A program made the translations under genes and the position numbers. Below the pieces are notes generated by a model that was not told where the DNA came from, ran no database searches, and worked only from the letters and a program-made list of their open reading frames with translations. Source: Anaerolineae bacterium (GTDB taxonomy: Bacteria; Chloroflexota; Anaerolineae; Anaerolineales; Anaerolineaceae). Taken from it: a DNA stretch of 64,000 bases. Where the stretch lies: positions 98,645 to 162,644 of the forward strand of contig JABUFD010000007.1 of NCBI GenBank assembly GCA_013314735.1, written 5' to 3'. Shown here piece after piece: positions 7,633-16,710 of the stretch. Numbering within the stretch: the stretch's first letter is position 1; each line of letters starts with the position of its first letter.

Positions 7633-8142
7633 ATGAACGCCAACCCCGATATCCACTTCATGCGCATCACCGCCGCTACCATGAACGCGATCTGCGACCT
7701 GTCTGACACGCTTTCCCCGCAGCACAGGCGCATGGTAGCGCCCAACGTGCGCTCGATGGCCGAGGCGCATTTCTCCCCCAGCGCCTGGATGCGCGCCATC
7801 TATGCCGATGACACCCCGATCGGCTTCATCATGACCCACACCGGTTCGGACTACGAGGACGGGATCGACTGCCCGGGGGTGTTCCTGTGGCGCTTCATGA
7901 TCGCCGCCCCCTACCAGGGCAAAGGCTACGGCCGCAAAGCGATCGCGAAACTGGTCGAACACCTGAAATCGATGGGCATCCCGCGCCTGTGGACCAGCTG
8001 TGTTCCCTCAGGGGCGGTCCCTGAGCTTGTCGAAGGGGGCAGCCCGGAAGGGTTCTACCGCACGCTGGGCTTTGTCCCCACCGGGGGGATGTACGATGAT
8101 GAGATCGAGCTGGTATTGGACGTGGACCGCTTCGTTCCCTGA
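7633..8142 (+). CDS. GNAT acetyltransferase, polyamine-type, with a short repeat insertion
   Basis: 169 residues. Motif A is LWRFMIAAPYQGKGYGRKAI, followed by SPEGFYRTLGFVPTG near the C-terminus, a pattern common in spermine/spermidine-type and BltD-like GNAT proteins. The start is well set by AGGAGGT a few bases before ATG 7633, and a TATAAT box lies just upstream. Around residues 128-136 the peptide VPELVEGG comes from a family B repeat (8016-8039) inserted in frame in the loop before SPEGFY. This is the second neighbouring acetyltransferase with such an insertion. The substrate assignment to polyamines is family inference only. Confidence 0.85.
   Translation: MNANPDIHFMRITAATMNAICDLSDTLSPQHRRMVAPNVRSMAEAHFSPSAWMRAIYADDTPIGFIMTHTGSDYEDGIDCPGVFLWRFMIAAPYQGKGYGRKAIAKLVEHLKSMGIPRLWTSCVPSGAVPELVEGGSPEGFYRTLGFVPTGGMYDDEIELVLDVDRFVP
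8016..8039. repeat. Single family B repeat inside a coding sequence
   Basis: CCCTGAGCTTGTCGAAGGG lies within the second GNAT gene and is translated as PELVEG in frame. Confidence 0.85.
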
Positions 8143-8186
8143 ATTTCAGAGCCACATTCGCGTACACAGCCTGCCAAATCAATACA

Positions 8187-8216
8187 TTGCATCGGCAGGT
8201 ATCGCAACTGTATAAT
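8187..8216 (+). promoter_or_regulatory. Promoter of the zinc-ribbon membrane protein gene
   Basis: TTGCAT (8187-8192), 18-base spacer, TATAAT (8211-8216), about 70 bases before ATG 8287. Confidence 0.55.
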
Positions 8217-8286
8217 CGGGTTGAATCAAGTCTGGATCTGACTTGTGTTCATTGGTACACATGATCTGCCAGCAAGGAGAAATAGG

Positions 8287-8967
8287 ATGACCTTGATTAC
8301 AACCTGCTTACATTGTGGCAGTCAATTTCAATGGGATGAGACGTTCTGGAAAGAAGGCGGTATGCCGGATTGTCCGGCCTGTGGTTTTAACAACATGACT
8401 GGCCAACCAGGCAGGGGAGAAGGCCCGGTGGAGTACCGGTATCGCAAAATGGCCCGGGAGTTGGCTCAACAGTATGGGCCGCTGCGGTCAGTCGAATACC
8501 TGAGCCATTTCCCGAACTTTGAGATCAATTTCGTTTTCGATACCCATACGCTGTATTCCGGTCGGCGCCGCGGACAATATGACATCCATTTCCTTTCCCT
8601 GGGGTACATCGGCGAAGGGCCACGCTATGCCCGGGCATTCCTGGATGAATTGGGCTTCTCCATGACGGCAAAAGAAATTGACGCGATCCAACCCGGTGAT
8701 GTGATCCAACTGGATGCGGGCAAGGTGGTGGTTCACCACAACGCGGTGTCGCCAACCCAACCCCCGGCAAACCCACCTAGACCGCAAGCGCAGAACCCGG
8801 TTCCCGTGCCGCAGCCTGCCGTCAGCACAACAGATGGCGCGCTGGCCCTGGCCGCTGTCGGTGCGTTTTTGGTGTTAATGTTGGCGGTGTTCCTTAAAAA
8901 CTGGTGGCTGGGGATTGCGGGTGCCGGGTATTTGTTCTGGTTTGTGGTGTTTCATAGCAAAAAATGA
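8287..8967 (+). CDS. Zinc-ribbon protein with C-terminal membrane helices
   Basis: 226 residues. An N-terminal zinc ribbon has two CxxC pairs (CLHCG near residue 7 and CPACGF near residue 32). A soluble region of about 120 residues follows, then a proline-rich linker (NPPRPQAQNPVPVPQP), then two closely spaced membrane helices at the C-terminus. Start ATG 8287 follows AAGGAG by seven bases. No named family was recognised. The layout, cytoplasmic ribbon plus C-terminal anchor, recalls membrane-tethered zinc-ribbon proteins; a second such protein is at 24987. Function unknown. Confidence 0.75.
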   Translation: MTLITTCLHCGSQFQWDETFWKEGGMPDCPACGFNNMTGQPGRGEGPVEYRYRKMARELAQQYGPLRSVEYLSHFPNFEINFVFDTHTLYSGRRRGQYDIHFLSLGYIGEGPRYARAFLDELGFSMTAKEIDAIQPGDVIQLDAGKVVVHHNAVSPTQPPANPPRPQAQNPVPVPQPAVSTTDGALALAAVGAFLVLMLAVFLKNWWLGIAGAGYLFWFVVFHSKK

Positions 8968-9217
8968 ACGACTGGCGTTCCTGGTGGTACCCGGGGAGTG
9001 AGAATGGCGAGAAGAAGGCCTCATCAAGTCTCTTTTCTCCGCGCTTGCCAATAACAGCCTTCTGGCACACCCAGGGCCGAATGCAGGTGATAAAACTCAA
9101 TGCTTACATCATCTCCAGCTCAGAAACTGTAGTGAGGGGCAAGGCTCAACCTATTGGTTAACTGCTTTGCATCGTTCGCATTCAATGCGGTGATATTTTC
9201 TTCTGACTGACTCATGA
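8968..9217. other. Intergenic region, no gene seen
   Basis: About 250 bases between the zinc-ribbon gene and cutC. No convincing gene, repeat or RNA was seen apart from the cutC promoter at its end. Confidence 0.5.
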
Positions 9218-9223
9218 TACAAT
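9218..9223 (+). promoter_or_regulatory. Extended -10 box of cutC, leaderless
   Basis: TGATACAAT gives an extended -10, ending seven bases before ATG 9231. There is no Shine-Dalgarno site (only CCCTCCC lies between), so the mRNA probably starts at the start codon. Confidence 0.55.
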
Positions 9224-9230
9224 CCCTCCC

Positions 9231-9914
9231 ATGCCGATCTTAATTGAAGCCTGCGTTGACAGCCTTTCCGGGGCGCGCCTGGCCCAACAGCTGGGGGCGG
9301 ACCGGCTGGAGCTGTGCGCCAACCTGAACCTGGGCGGCACCACGCCACCCGCGGGGCTGCTGCGCCTGGTGCGCGCGCAACTGCGCCTGCCGATCCATGT
9401 CCTCATCCGCCCGCGCGCCGGCAATTTTGTGTACACCCCCGCCGAACAGGAAACGATCCTGGCGGAGATCGAATGGGCCGCCGCGGAAGGCGCGGATGGG
9501 ATTGTGTGCGGCGCGCTGACGGCAGAAGGCGCGTTGGATACCGCTTTGACCGCCGCCTGCATCGCCGCTGCGAATGGGCTGCCATTCACCTTCCACCGCG
9601 CCTTCGATGCCTGCCCCGAACCGTTCACCGTCCTGCGCCAGCTGGGCGAACTGGGGGCGGCACGCGTGCTCACCTCCGGCCAGGCGCCCGATGCAGCACA
9701 AGGCCTGCCGCGCCTGCGTGAACTGACGGCCGCAGCTGGGACGGTCGGCATCCTGCCGGGCGGGGGCATCACCCCGGAGAACATCGGCGCCATCCTGCGC
9801 GAATTGCACCCGGCCGAGATCCATTTCAGCGGCACGCGCCTTTCTGCAGACGGGCAGTACCGCCTGCCCGACCCCGAACGCCTGGCGGCGTTGATCGCTG
9901 CGGTTCGTGGTTGA
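9231..9914 (+). CDS. cutC: CutC family protein
   Basis: 227 residues, a single TIM-barrel. Family hallmarks are visible: EACVDSLSGARLAQQLGADR at the N-terminus, LIRPRAGNFVYT, GADGIVCGAL, FHRAFDACP, VLTSGQAPDA and GILPGGGITPEN. CutC was first linked to copper tolerance; its biochemical role is still not settled. The protein is full length for the family. The gene stands alone, with a likely leaderless promoter and repeat-rich DNA after the stop. Confidence 0.93.
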   Translation: MPILIEACVDSLSGARLAQQLGADRLELCANLNLGGTTPPAGLLRLVRAQLRLPIHVLIRPRAGNFVYTPAEQETILAEIEWAAAEGADGIVCGALTAEGALDTALTAACIAAANGLPFTFHRAFDACPEPFTVLRQLGELGAARVLTSGQAPDAAQGLPRLRELTAAAGTVGILPGGGITPENIGAILRELHPAEIHFSGTRLSADGQYRLPDPERLAALIAAVRG

Positions 9915-10135
9915 AAAAACCGGATAACCGCGGATAACGCGAATCTGCGCAGAATATAAAGACATTAAATCGTGATCCGTGACTATCCGCGTCCATCAGC
10001 GCGATCCGTGGTTATCAAAAATATCAACCGCGAATAACACGAATCGGCACGGATGATAAAGACGTTAAAGCCTGCTCTGTGCCCATCCGCGTCAATCGGC
10101 GCGATCCGTGGTTACAAAAACCATCAACCCAGGAG
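9915..10135. repeat. Family C repeat, two diverged copies
   Basis: Phrases such as AACCGCGGATAACGCGAATC, GTGACTATCCGCGTCCATCA and GCGCGATCCGTGGTTA occur twice (about 9920-10015 and 10025-10120). They are related to the tandem units at 18.8-19.25 kb. No gene lies here. Confidence 0.7.
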
Positions 10136-10141
10136 CAGGCG

Positions 10142-11275
10142 TTATTCGTTGCCGGCAACCTGCACGCCGTGCTTGCCGGATTGCTTCACCCGGTACATGG
10201 CGCGGTCGGCGGAAGCGATCACCTCCTCCGCCTGGCGGTGCACGGTGGAGGCAGTCTGCTGCCCGCAGCAGGATACACCGATGCTGATGGATACCTGGCA
10301 CGGTTCGTCCTCCACCATCAACGGCTGCTCGAAGGCGGTGAGCACCTTGTGCGCCACTGTCTGCGCGTCTGCCGCACTGCTGATGCTGTTAGCCAACACC
10401 ACAAACTCATCTCCCGCATAACGCCCGATGGCATCATCCCGCCGCAGCACGCTTTGCAGGCGCTGCGCCGCCGCTCGCAGCACGGCATCGCCGTACTTAT
10501 GCCCGTGGGTATCATTGAATCGTTTGAAATCATCCACATCGATAAACAGCAGTGCCTGGGCAGTCCCGCCAGCCAGGGCGACCTCCAGCGCGTGGATGAA
10601 CCCCCTGCGATTGAGCAGCCCGGTCAGGTTGTCATGCGCGGCGGCATACGCCAGGCTCTCCTGGGTGCGCGCGATCTCACCAAACTCGCGAGTGATGCCA
10701 AGGATCGCCTGGATCTCCCCATCCACGCGCACCGGCACCTTGGTGGTCAGGCTCCAGTTCAGCTGGCCGGTATCGAGATCGCGGCTTTCGACCGCGTTCA
10801 CGAGCGGTTCGCCGTTGGTGAAGATCAATTCTTCCTCCACGGCGGTCTCCGCGCCGAATGCAGCGCCAAACAAGTCGCTGTCATCGTGGCCCAGTACCGC
10901 ATCCAACGGAATGCCCATGCTTTCCGCCATCCAGTCATTTGCCAGTATCACGCGGTGTTCACGGTCCTTCAGGTAGATGGAATCACGGGTGTCATGCAGC
11001 AGCGCATCGAGAAACATCTGCTCCAGGCGGGTCCGTTTGGCACGGGCCTGTCCCGCCGCCAACTGCCGTTGCAGGCGGATCAGCAAGCCGGTCTGGAGCG
11101 CAGCCAGCATCAAAACCCCTGCCGCGGTCAGCACCAGCTGGGTGGGTTTGCCCCGCAGCATCGGCCAGGCAGCCCAAAGCAGCCCTCCCAGTACAAACCA
11201 GTGAATCAGGAAAACGATGGCAGTCAACCGCCGCAGGCGCCGACTGGTATCCCCCGCAACACCAGATTTTTTCAT
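10142..11275 (-). CDS. Membrane PAS-GGDEF protein, probable diguanylate cyclase
   Basis: 377 residues. Two membrane helices (about 18-38 and 48-68), a PAS-like sensor (about 90-215; DTRDSIYLKDREHRVILAND), then a GGDEF domain (about 225-370). The active-site loop is A287-G-D-E-F291 instead of GGDEF, while DVDDFKRFNDTHGHKYGD, which carries metal- and substrate-binding residues, is intact. Family activity is synthesis of cyclic di-GMP from two GTP; the first-Gly change may lower activity but does not rule it out. Start ATG 11275 follows AGAGGT; a TACAAT box lies about 20 bases before the start. The divergent neighbour is the GH116 gene. Confidence 0.9.
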   Translation of the reverse strand: MKKSGVAGDTSRRLRRLTAIVFLIHWFVLGGLLWAAWPMLRGKPTQLVLTAAGVLMLAALQTGLLIRLQRQLAAGQARAKRTRLEQMFLDALLHDTRDSIYLKDREHRVILANDWMAESMGIPLDAVLGHDDSDLFGAAFGAETAVEEELIFTNGEPLVNAVESRDLDTGQLNWSLTTKVPVRVDGEIQAILGITREFGEIARTQESLAYAAAHDNLTGLLNRRGFIHALEVALAGGTAQALLFIDVDDFKRFNDTHGHKYGDAVLRAAAQRLQSVLRRDDAIGRYAGDEFVVLANSISSAADAQTVAHKVLTAFEQPLMVEDEPCQVSISIGVSCCGQQTASTVHRQAEEVIASADRAMYRVKQSGKHGVQVAGNE

Positions 11276-11429
11276 GGGTACCTCTAATTCGGATTGTAAC
11301 ACACAATCCTTTTTCATTTGAAAGATCAACCGCTGGAATAACCGGGTGAAGCTGTGTGGCAGCCACCAGCCGCCAGATTTCAGTATTTTCATATGCGCCG
11401 GCGCAGGTTGCGGAGCAGCCGGAACGTGG

Positions 11430-11435
11430 GATAAT
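11430..11435 (+). promoter_or_regulatory. Candidate -10 box of the GH116 gene
   Basis: GATAAT in the 200-base space between the divergent GGDEF and GH116 genes, 40 bases before ATG 11476. Confidence 0.35.
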
Positions 11436-11475
11436 GGATTTGGTACACGCACCTGATTCACCCTGGAGGTAAACG

Positions 11476-14097
11476 ATGCTCCCTGAGAATGCCTTACCCT
11501 ACACCGGACGCAAGCTGAGCCAGGTCTCTTTCCCGCTGGGCGGGATTGGCACCGGCTGCATCGGCCTGGGCGGCGACGGCCGCCTGGTGGACTGGGAGAT
11601 TTACAACAAGCCCAACAAGCGCAGCCGCAACGGCTGGTCGCATTTTGCCGTCAAAGCCGAAGATGAAACCGGCCGGCTGCTGGACGCGCGCGTGCTCAAC
11701 GGCCCGCTCGCCCCGCCCTACAACGGCGACATCACCCCTCAGCTGTTCGACGGCTTCGGCTTCGGCCCCGCCATCGGCAGCATGGCCGGCTTCCCGCATT
11801 TTGCCGCCGCCAGCTTCCGCGCCGCCTTCCCCTTCGCCGAGATCGAATTCAACCACCCCGCCTTCCCCGGCGCCGTCAGCCTGCGCGCCTTTAATCCCTT
11901 CATCCCCGGCAACGACCTCGACAGCGGCATTCCCGCCGCGCTGTTCACCATCCGCCTGCGCAACACCACCGCCGCGCCCATACGCTACACCGTGTGCGGC
12001 GCGCTCAGCAACCCCCTGCCGGCGCAAAACATCCACCACTTGATCGAACAGGACGGCGTGCGCGCCCTGCACCTGGGCACCAGTGCCTTCGGCGATGACC
12101 CCGCCAACTTCCACCTCGGCGACCTGACCCTCGCCACCGATGCTGCCGAAACCAGCTTCCAGCGCTATAACTACCACGGCGGCTGGTTCGACGCCCTCGA
12201 AGTCTACTGGCACGACCTGTGCGCCCCGGGAGTGTTTAAGGACCGCAACTACGACCAGCCCGGCGCCAACAACACCGGCCTGCTGGCGGCGCACCGCACC
12301 CTGGCCCCCGGCGAGTGCGCCGAGGTGCGCTTCGTGATCGCCTGGAACTTTCCCAACATGGAGAACTACTGGAACAAGGCCGCCGGCGAAAAAGCCGCCG
12401 AACTGGGCGTGCCCAACCATTGGCGCAACCATTACGCCACGCGCTTTTTGAATTCACAGCATGCCGCCGCCTATGCCCTGCGCGGCTGGGCGCAGCTGGA
12501 AGCTGAAAGCCTGCGCTTCTGCCAGGCCCTGTTTGGCAGCACCCTCCCCACCGAGGTGCTCGATGCCGTCAGCGCCAACATCTCGATCCTCAAAACCCCC
12601 ACCGTGCTGCGCCTCGAAGACGGCTCGTTCTACGCCTTTGAGGGCTGCCATGCCGATACCGGCTGCTGCGAAGGCTCCTGCACGCATGTGTGGAACTATT
12701 CCCAGGCGCTGGCGTTCCTCTTCCCCGCCCTGGAACGCTCAATGCGCGACCTCAATTTCGATCACAACCAGACCCAGGCCGGCGGGATGCGCTTCCGCCT
12801 GGCATTGCCGCTGGCGCTGGATGCCGATACCTTCGCCCCCTTCCGCGCCTGCATCGATGGGCAGTACGGCGATGTCCTCAAAACCTACCGCGACTGGAAA
12901 CTGTGCGGCGATGATGCCTGGCTGCGCACCCATTGGGCCGCGGTCAAGGCCGCCGTCGAATTCGCCTGGTCCCCCGCCAACCCTGACCTGTGGGACCCCG
13001 ACAAAAGCGGCGTACTCACCGGCCGCCAGCACCACACCCTCGATATGGAATTCTTCTCCCCCTCCGCGTGGCTCAACGGCTTCTACCTCGGCGCGCTCAA
13101 AGCCGCCGCCGAAATGGCCGAAGCCCTGGGCGAACCCGCCGCCGCCGCCGAATACCGCGCCATCTTCGCCCGTGGCAAGGCCTGGACCGATGCACACCTC
13201 TTCAACGGCGAATACTACATCCAGCAGATCGATCTCAATGACCGCTCCCTGCTGTCGCGTTTCACCGGCGGCGAGGCGATCGGCTACGGCACCAGCGATA
13301 TCGAGGCGGTGTACTGGAGCGAGGAACACGGCGAACTCAAGTACCAGGCCGGCGAAGGCTGCGCCATCGACCAGGTGCTGGCACAATGGCATGCCGACCT
13401 GTACGGCCTGGGGGAGATCTTCGATCCTGCCCAAACCCGCAGCGCGCTGGCGGCGCTTTTCCGCCATAACTTTGTCCCCAGCATGCGCGAGCACGTCAAC
13501 CCGATGCGCCTGTTCGCGCTGGAGGACGAAAGCGGCCTGACAATGTTCTCTTTCCCCGCCGGCACCCGCCGCCCGGTGATCCCCGTGCCGTATGCCTCCG
13601 AGGTGATGACCGGCATGGAGTATTCCGCCGCCGCCCTGATGCTGCGCTACGGGCTGATCGAGGAGGGCCTGGCGGTGATCCGCGCCGTGCGCGACCGCTA
13701 CGACGGCGAAAAGCGCAACCCGTGGAACGAGATCGAGTGCGGCAGCAATTACGCGCGCGCCATGGCCAGCTACAGCTTCCTCAACATCTACAGCGGCTTC
13801 ACGTTTGACCTGCGCCAGGGCCTGCTGGGCTTTGACCCGCTGACGGCGGGGCAGCCCTTCCGCTGCCTGTGGTCGGTGGGCGGCGCTTACGGCAGCGTTG
13901 AACTCGGCAGCGACTACGCCGAAGTGCGTGTGCTGGGCGGTGAACTGGCGCTGCGCCAGCTGCGCCTGCCCGGGTACGCCGGGGCGGCACTGCACACGTG
14001 CAGCCATCCCGCCGCCTATGCCGATGGCTGCCTGCAGCTGGACACCCCCGCGCTGCTGCCGGCAGGGGCGGTGTTCAGCGTGCGCTTCAGTCGCTGA
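11476..14097 (+). CDS. Glycoside hydrolase family 116 (GBA2-like beta-glycosidase)
   Basis: 873 residues, matching the two-domain plan of GH116: an N-terminal beta-rich domain (about 1-310; FPLGGIGTGCIGLGGDGRLVDW is characteristic) and an alpha-toroid catalytic domain (about 350-850; SCTHVWNYSQALAFLFP, HTLDMEFFSPSAWLNGFY, CAIDQVLAQWHADLYG). Catalytic Glu and Asp should lie in the last two stretches by comparison with the family, but exact residues were not assigned. No signal peptide is seen, so it is probably cytoplasmic. GH116 members act on beta-glucosides, beta-xylosides or glucosylceramide. The start follows TGGAGGT. Its last 11 bases overlap the end of the convergent gene. Confidence 0.9.
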   Translation: MLPENALPYTGRKLSQVSFPLGGIGTGCIGLGGDGRLVDWEIYNKPNKRSRNGWSHFAVKAEDETGRLLDARVLNGPLAPPYNGDITPQLFDGFGFGPAIGSMAGFPHFAAASFRAAFPFAEIEFNHPAFPGAVSLRAFNPFIPGNDLDSGIPAALFTIRLRNTTAAPIRYTVCGALSNPLPAQNIHHLIEQDGVRALHLGTSAFGDDPANFHLGDLTLATDAAETSFQRYNYHGGWFDALEVYWHDLCAPGVFKDRNYDQPGANNTGLLAAHRTLAPGECAEVRFVIAWNFPNMENYWNKAAGEKAAELGVPNHWRNHYATRFLNSQHAAAYALRGWAQLEAESLRFCQALFGSTLPTEVLDAVSANISILKTPTVLRLEDGSFYAFEGCHADTGCCEGSCTHVWNYSQALAFLFPALERSMRDLNFDHNQTQAGGMRFRLALPLALDADTFAPFRACIDGQYGDVLKTYRDWKLCGDDAWLRTHWAAVKAAVEFAWSPANPDLWDPDKSGVLTGRQHHTLDMEFFSPSAWLNGFYLGALKAAAEMAEALGEPAAAAEYRAIFARGKAWTDAHLFNGEYYIQQIDLNDRSLLSRFTGGEAIGYGTSDIEAVYWSEEHGELKYQAGEGCAIDQVLAQWHADLYGLGEIFDPAQTRSALAALFRHNFVPSMREHVNPMRLFALEDESGLTMFSFPAGTRRPVIPVPYASEVMTGMEYSAAALMLRYGLIEEGLAVIRAVRDRYDGEKRNPWNEIECGSNYARAMASYSFLNIYSGFTFDLRQGLLGFDPLTAGQPFRCLWSVGGAYGSVELGSDYAEVRVLGGELALRQLRLPGYAGAALHTCSHPAAYADGCLQLDTPALLPAGAVFSVRFSR

Positions 14098-14620
14098 GCG
14101 GGGCTGCCGCCTTGGCGGGTTTGCGCCGGCGGGGCGGGTAAAAGGCCGTAAACAGGGCGAGATAATCCGGCAGGCACGCCAGCGTGGGCTGGAAAAACCA
14201 GAACGTGTTGCCGTTGCATTTTTCGATCAACCGGCCGCCGAGTGTGTAGCTTTTGCGGAACAGGCAGCTGCCGTCCGCTTTCTGGTTATGGCAGTGCTGG
14301 CAATCGCCGAACGGCCCGGTGAAAACTTCCGTGATGTGCGCCGGGGCGTGTTCAATGAAGGCGGCGTGTTTGTCGATCCCGTTCAGGAACAGGCGCAGGA
14401 CGATGTCGCCCTCGCGCAGGTAGATACGGGCATAAACATTCTGGCTCTTCACGCCCAGCTTGCGGTAGATCAGCATGTGCCGTCCCCAGCAGTAGCCTTC
14501 CCCGATGGCCCCGCCGCAGCCGTACCCCAGGCGCGTCAGCGCATCATCGAAGGCCTGCACAAAGGCCCTGTCGGCGGGGGAAACATAGTTGAACTGGGGA
14601 TCGTTGAGCAGGGGGATCAT
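14087..14620 (-). CDS. Cysteine-containing hypothetical protein
   Basis: 177 residues. A cysteine cluster CQHCHNQKADGSC near residues 107-119 looks like a metal site. The protein ends in a basic tail (PPRRRKPAKAA). The N-terminal half is mixed alpha/beta, rich in aromatic residues and arginines (GYCWGRHMLIYRKLGV). No family was recognised. Start ATG 14620 follows GGAGG, with a TATAAT box at 14648-14653. The 3' end overlaps the convergent GH116 gene by 11 bases. Confidence 0.75.
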   Translation of the reverse strand: MIPLLNDPQFNYVSPADRAFVQAFDDALTRLGYGCGGAIGEGYCWGRHMLIYRKLGVKSQNVYARIYLREGDIVLRLFLNGIDKHAAFIEHAPAHITEVFTGPFGDCQHCHNQKADGSCLFRKSYTLGGRLIEKCNGNTFWFFQPTLACLPDYLALFTAFYPPRRRKPAKAAAPLSD

Positions 14621-14647
14621 GGCGGGGTGCCTCCGGGGGTTGTTGTG

Positions 14648-14653
14648 ATTATA
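14648..14653 (-). promoter_or_regulatory. -10 box of the 14087-14620 gene
   Basis: TATAAT on the minus strand, 27 bases before ATG 14620. Confidence 0.45.
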
Positions 14654-14817
14654 CCGCGTCAATGTAGTTGCTGGTAATGATGACAGGTGAAAACAAGAAC
14701 GAGCACAGTTTGCTTTGGCAGGTGCATAGCGCATCACCCCGCATCCACACCAGCCCTTTCCTGACCCATCCCACCTTTAACCATGAAAATTGAAAGGTGA
14801 ACTTACAAATTTCATGG

Positions 14818-15603
14818 TTAATCGGCACGGGCGCGCAGGCTGAAGGTGCACGGGAAGCGCTCCGGCGCGTCCGCGGCGGGCACATCGTGCGGGGTGTAGC
14901 CGTTGTAGAAATAACGCGGGAATTCGTGCAGGAACTCGATGCGCAGCCCGGCTTCGCACAGCGCGCTGATGATGTCGCCCATCGTCCAGTGCCATTCGTA
15001 CGAATCCGCCGCCACCACCAGGTCGGGGTCGGTGTAATCGCCCATCGTGGGATAATGCCACACCTGCCGCCGAAAGTAATCGCCCTGCAGGCTGCCGGCG
15101 GGACCGTATTCGCCGGCGTCGTCCAGCTGCACGGCGCGGAAGGGATGCCCGTCGAACAGGTAAAAGATGCCACCCTCCCGCAGCAGGTGGCGCACGGTGC
15201 GGGCGTAGCGCCGGATATCTGGCAGCCAGCACAGCACGCCGGTGGAGGAAAACACAATGTCGAACTGCTCGTGCACGCGGTCGATCACGTCCATCACATC
15301 GGCTTCGATGAAGCTGGCATCGATCTGCATCTCGGCCGCCAGCTGCCGGGCATACCTGAGCGATTCCGGCGAGATGTCAATCCCGGTCACGCGCGCCCCC
15401 AGCAGCGCCCACGAGAGCGTATCGGTGCCGATGTGGCACAGCAGGTGGCACAGGGTTTTTCCCGCCACCGGCCCCACCTCCCCCCGGATCAGGTCATTGA
15501 TCAGCGGGGTGCCGCCGCGCAGGGTGTCAATGTGGTAGTTGCGGAAATGGGTTTCGGCCAGTCCGTCCCAGCCGCGCTGGTTGGCCCGGGTGTATTCGTT
15601 CAT
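14818..15603 (-). CDS. Class I SAM-dependent methyltransferase
   Basis: 261 residues. The Rossmann core is clear: motif I is degenerate (TLCHLLCHIGTDTLSWALLG) but is followed by GARVTGIDISPESLRYARQL (acidic residue for the ribose) and FIEADVMDV, then FDIVFSSTGVLCWLPDI. This resembles small-molecule methyltransferases of the ubiE/Tam type. The C-terminal third (YEWHWTMGDIISALCEAGL) is the usual cap. ATG 15603 follows AAGGAG. The substrate is unknown. It is a single gene divergent from the CPBP protease. Confidence 0.9.
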   Translation of the reverse strand: MNEYTRANQRGWDGLAETHFRNYHIDTLRGGTPLINDLIRGEVGPVAGKTLCHLLCHIGTDTLSWALLGARVTGIDISPESLRYARQLAAEMQIDASFIEADVMDVIDRVHEQFDIVFSSTGVLCWLPDIRRYARTVRHLLREGGIFYLFDGHPFRAVQLDDAGEYGPAGSLQGDYFRRQVWHYPTMGDYTDPDLVVAADSYEWHWTMGDIISALCEAGLRIEFLHEFPRYFYNGYTPHDVPAADAPERFPCTFSLRARAD

Positions 15604-15814
15604 CTGCCGTACTCCTTGCGGTCTATATCCGGTTGTATCGGTGATACTGTACCACAAAACCGGCAGGCGCGGCCAGCCAGATTCGCGCGCGGTTTCCCCG
15701 CCGCGGTGTGCCCCCGCCCACCGGTTGCATTTTTCACTGCGCGTGCTATCATCGTGATAGGCCACATCGCAATGATGTGCCGGAAGAAGGAAGCACTCAC
15801 CCAAGGAGCATGCC

Positions 15815-16633
15815 ATGTGGAAACAGGTCATCATTTCCGTCCTGCTGGTGCTGGGCGGCAGCGCCGTGTTTTTGTTCGGGAACCCCTGGAACTCGGTTTT
15901 CCGCACCAACCACAATCTGTTGTATTCCGCCATCCTCACGGCGGTCTTTTTGGCGGCCGTACTCTTGTTTCAACGCATCGAAGCTTTGCGCGTTTACAGC
16001 CCCGCGGCACAGGCGCTGTTCATCGCCTCAGCCGCGCTGTTCCTGCTCAACAGCGGTGTCTTCAACCTGCATGACCCTTCCATGCCGCCGCTGAAAAATA
16101 TCGCGCTCGATAAATTCTCCCAATTCCTGCACGTGGTTCCGCTGGCGGTGGGGCTGGCGCTGCTGTGCGGTTGGGACTGGCAGACGTTCTTTTTCAGCAA
16201 GGGCAACCTGAAGGAAACCCTCACCTTCGGCCTGGTTTCCCTGGCGGTGTGGACCGTCGTCGCGCTGGTGATGGGGATTCAGAACAGCCGCTTTTTCACC
16301 ACGCTGTGGAAATCCCTGCCGCTGGTGCTGCTGTTCATCTTCTCCAACGCGTTGATGGAAGAGCTGTGGTTTCGCGGCATTTTCCTCAAACCCTACCAGG
16401 CACTCATCGGCACATGGGGCGCGATCATTGTCACGGCGATCGTGTTCGCCGCGCCGCACTTTCTGGTCGCTTATGATTTTCCCGGTGGGAGGTATGTTTT
16501 TGGCATGGTTGTGCTCGGGCTGGGGTTGGTCGGCGGGTATGTGATGCTCAAGCACGACAGCATCCTCGGCGCGGTCCTGTTCCATGCCGGTTATGACCTG
16601 ATGGTGCTGGTGCCGATCCTCAACACAGTGTAA
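15815..16633 (+). CDS. CPBP family intramembrane metalloprotease
   Basis: 272 residues with about seven or eight membrane helices. The CPBP signature is intact: E182-E183-LWF-R187 (EELWFRGIF) and the later histidines in FAAPHFL and LFHAGYD, which together form the Glu/His metal site in the Rce1/CAAX-protease fold. Family roles include prenyl-protein processing in eukaryotes and bacteriocin immunity or regulated proteolysis in bacteria; none is shown here. ATG 15815 follows AAGGAG. A TATCAT-like -10 lies about 60 bases upstream. A second, unrelated-looking CPBP gene is at 58.2 kb. Confidence 0.9.
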   Translation: MWKQVIISVLLVLGGSAVFLFGNPWNSVFRTNHNLLYSAILTAVFLAAVLLFQRIEALRVYSPAAQALFIASAALFLLNSGVFNLHDPSMPPLKNIALDKFSQFLHVVPLAVGLALLCGWDWQTFFFSKGNLKETLTFGLVSLAVWTVVALVMGIQNSRFFTTLWKSLPLVLLFIFSNALMEELWFRGIFLKPYQALIGTWGAIIVTAIVFAAPHFLVAYDFPGGRYVFGMVVLGLGLVGGYVMLKHDSILGAVLFHAGYDLMVLVPILNTV

Positions 16634-16710
16634 GATATCCAGCGGCCCCTGGCGGCAGCAGGCGGGGATTGCCGCCGCCAGGGCACGCTGCGCTGACAAA
16701 CCCGCGGCGC

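Noticed and set aside
12739..14007. A 422-codon open frame antisense to the GH116 gene
   Set aside because: Shadow of a well-supported gene; no ribosome site or motif.
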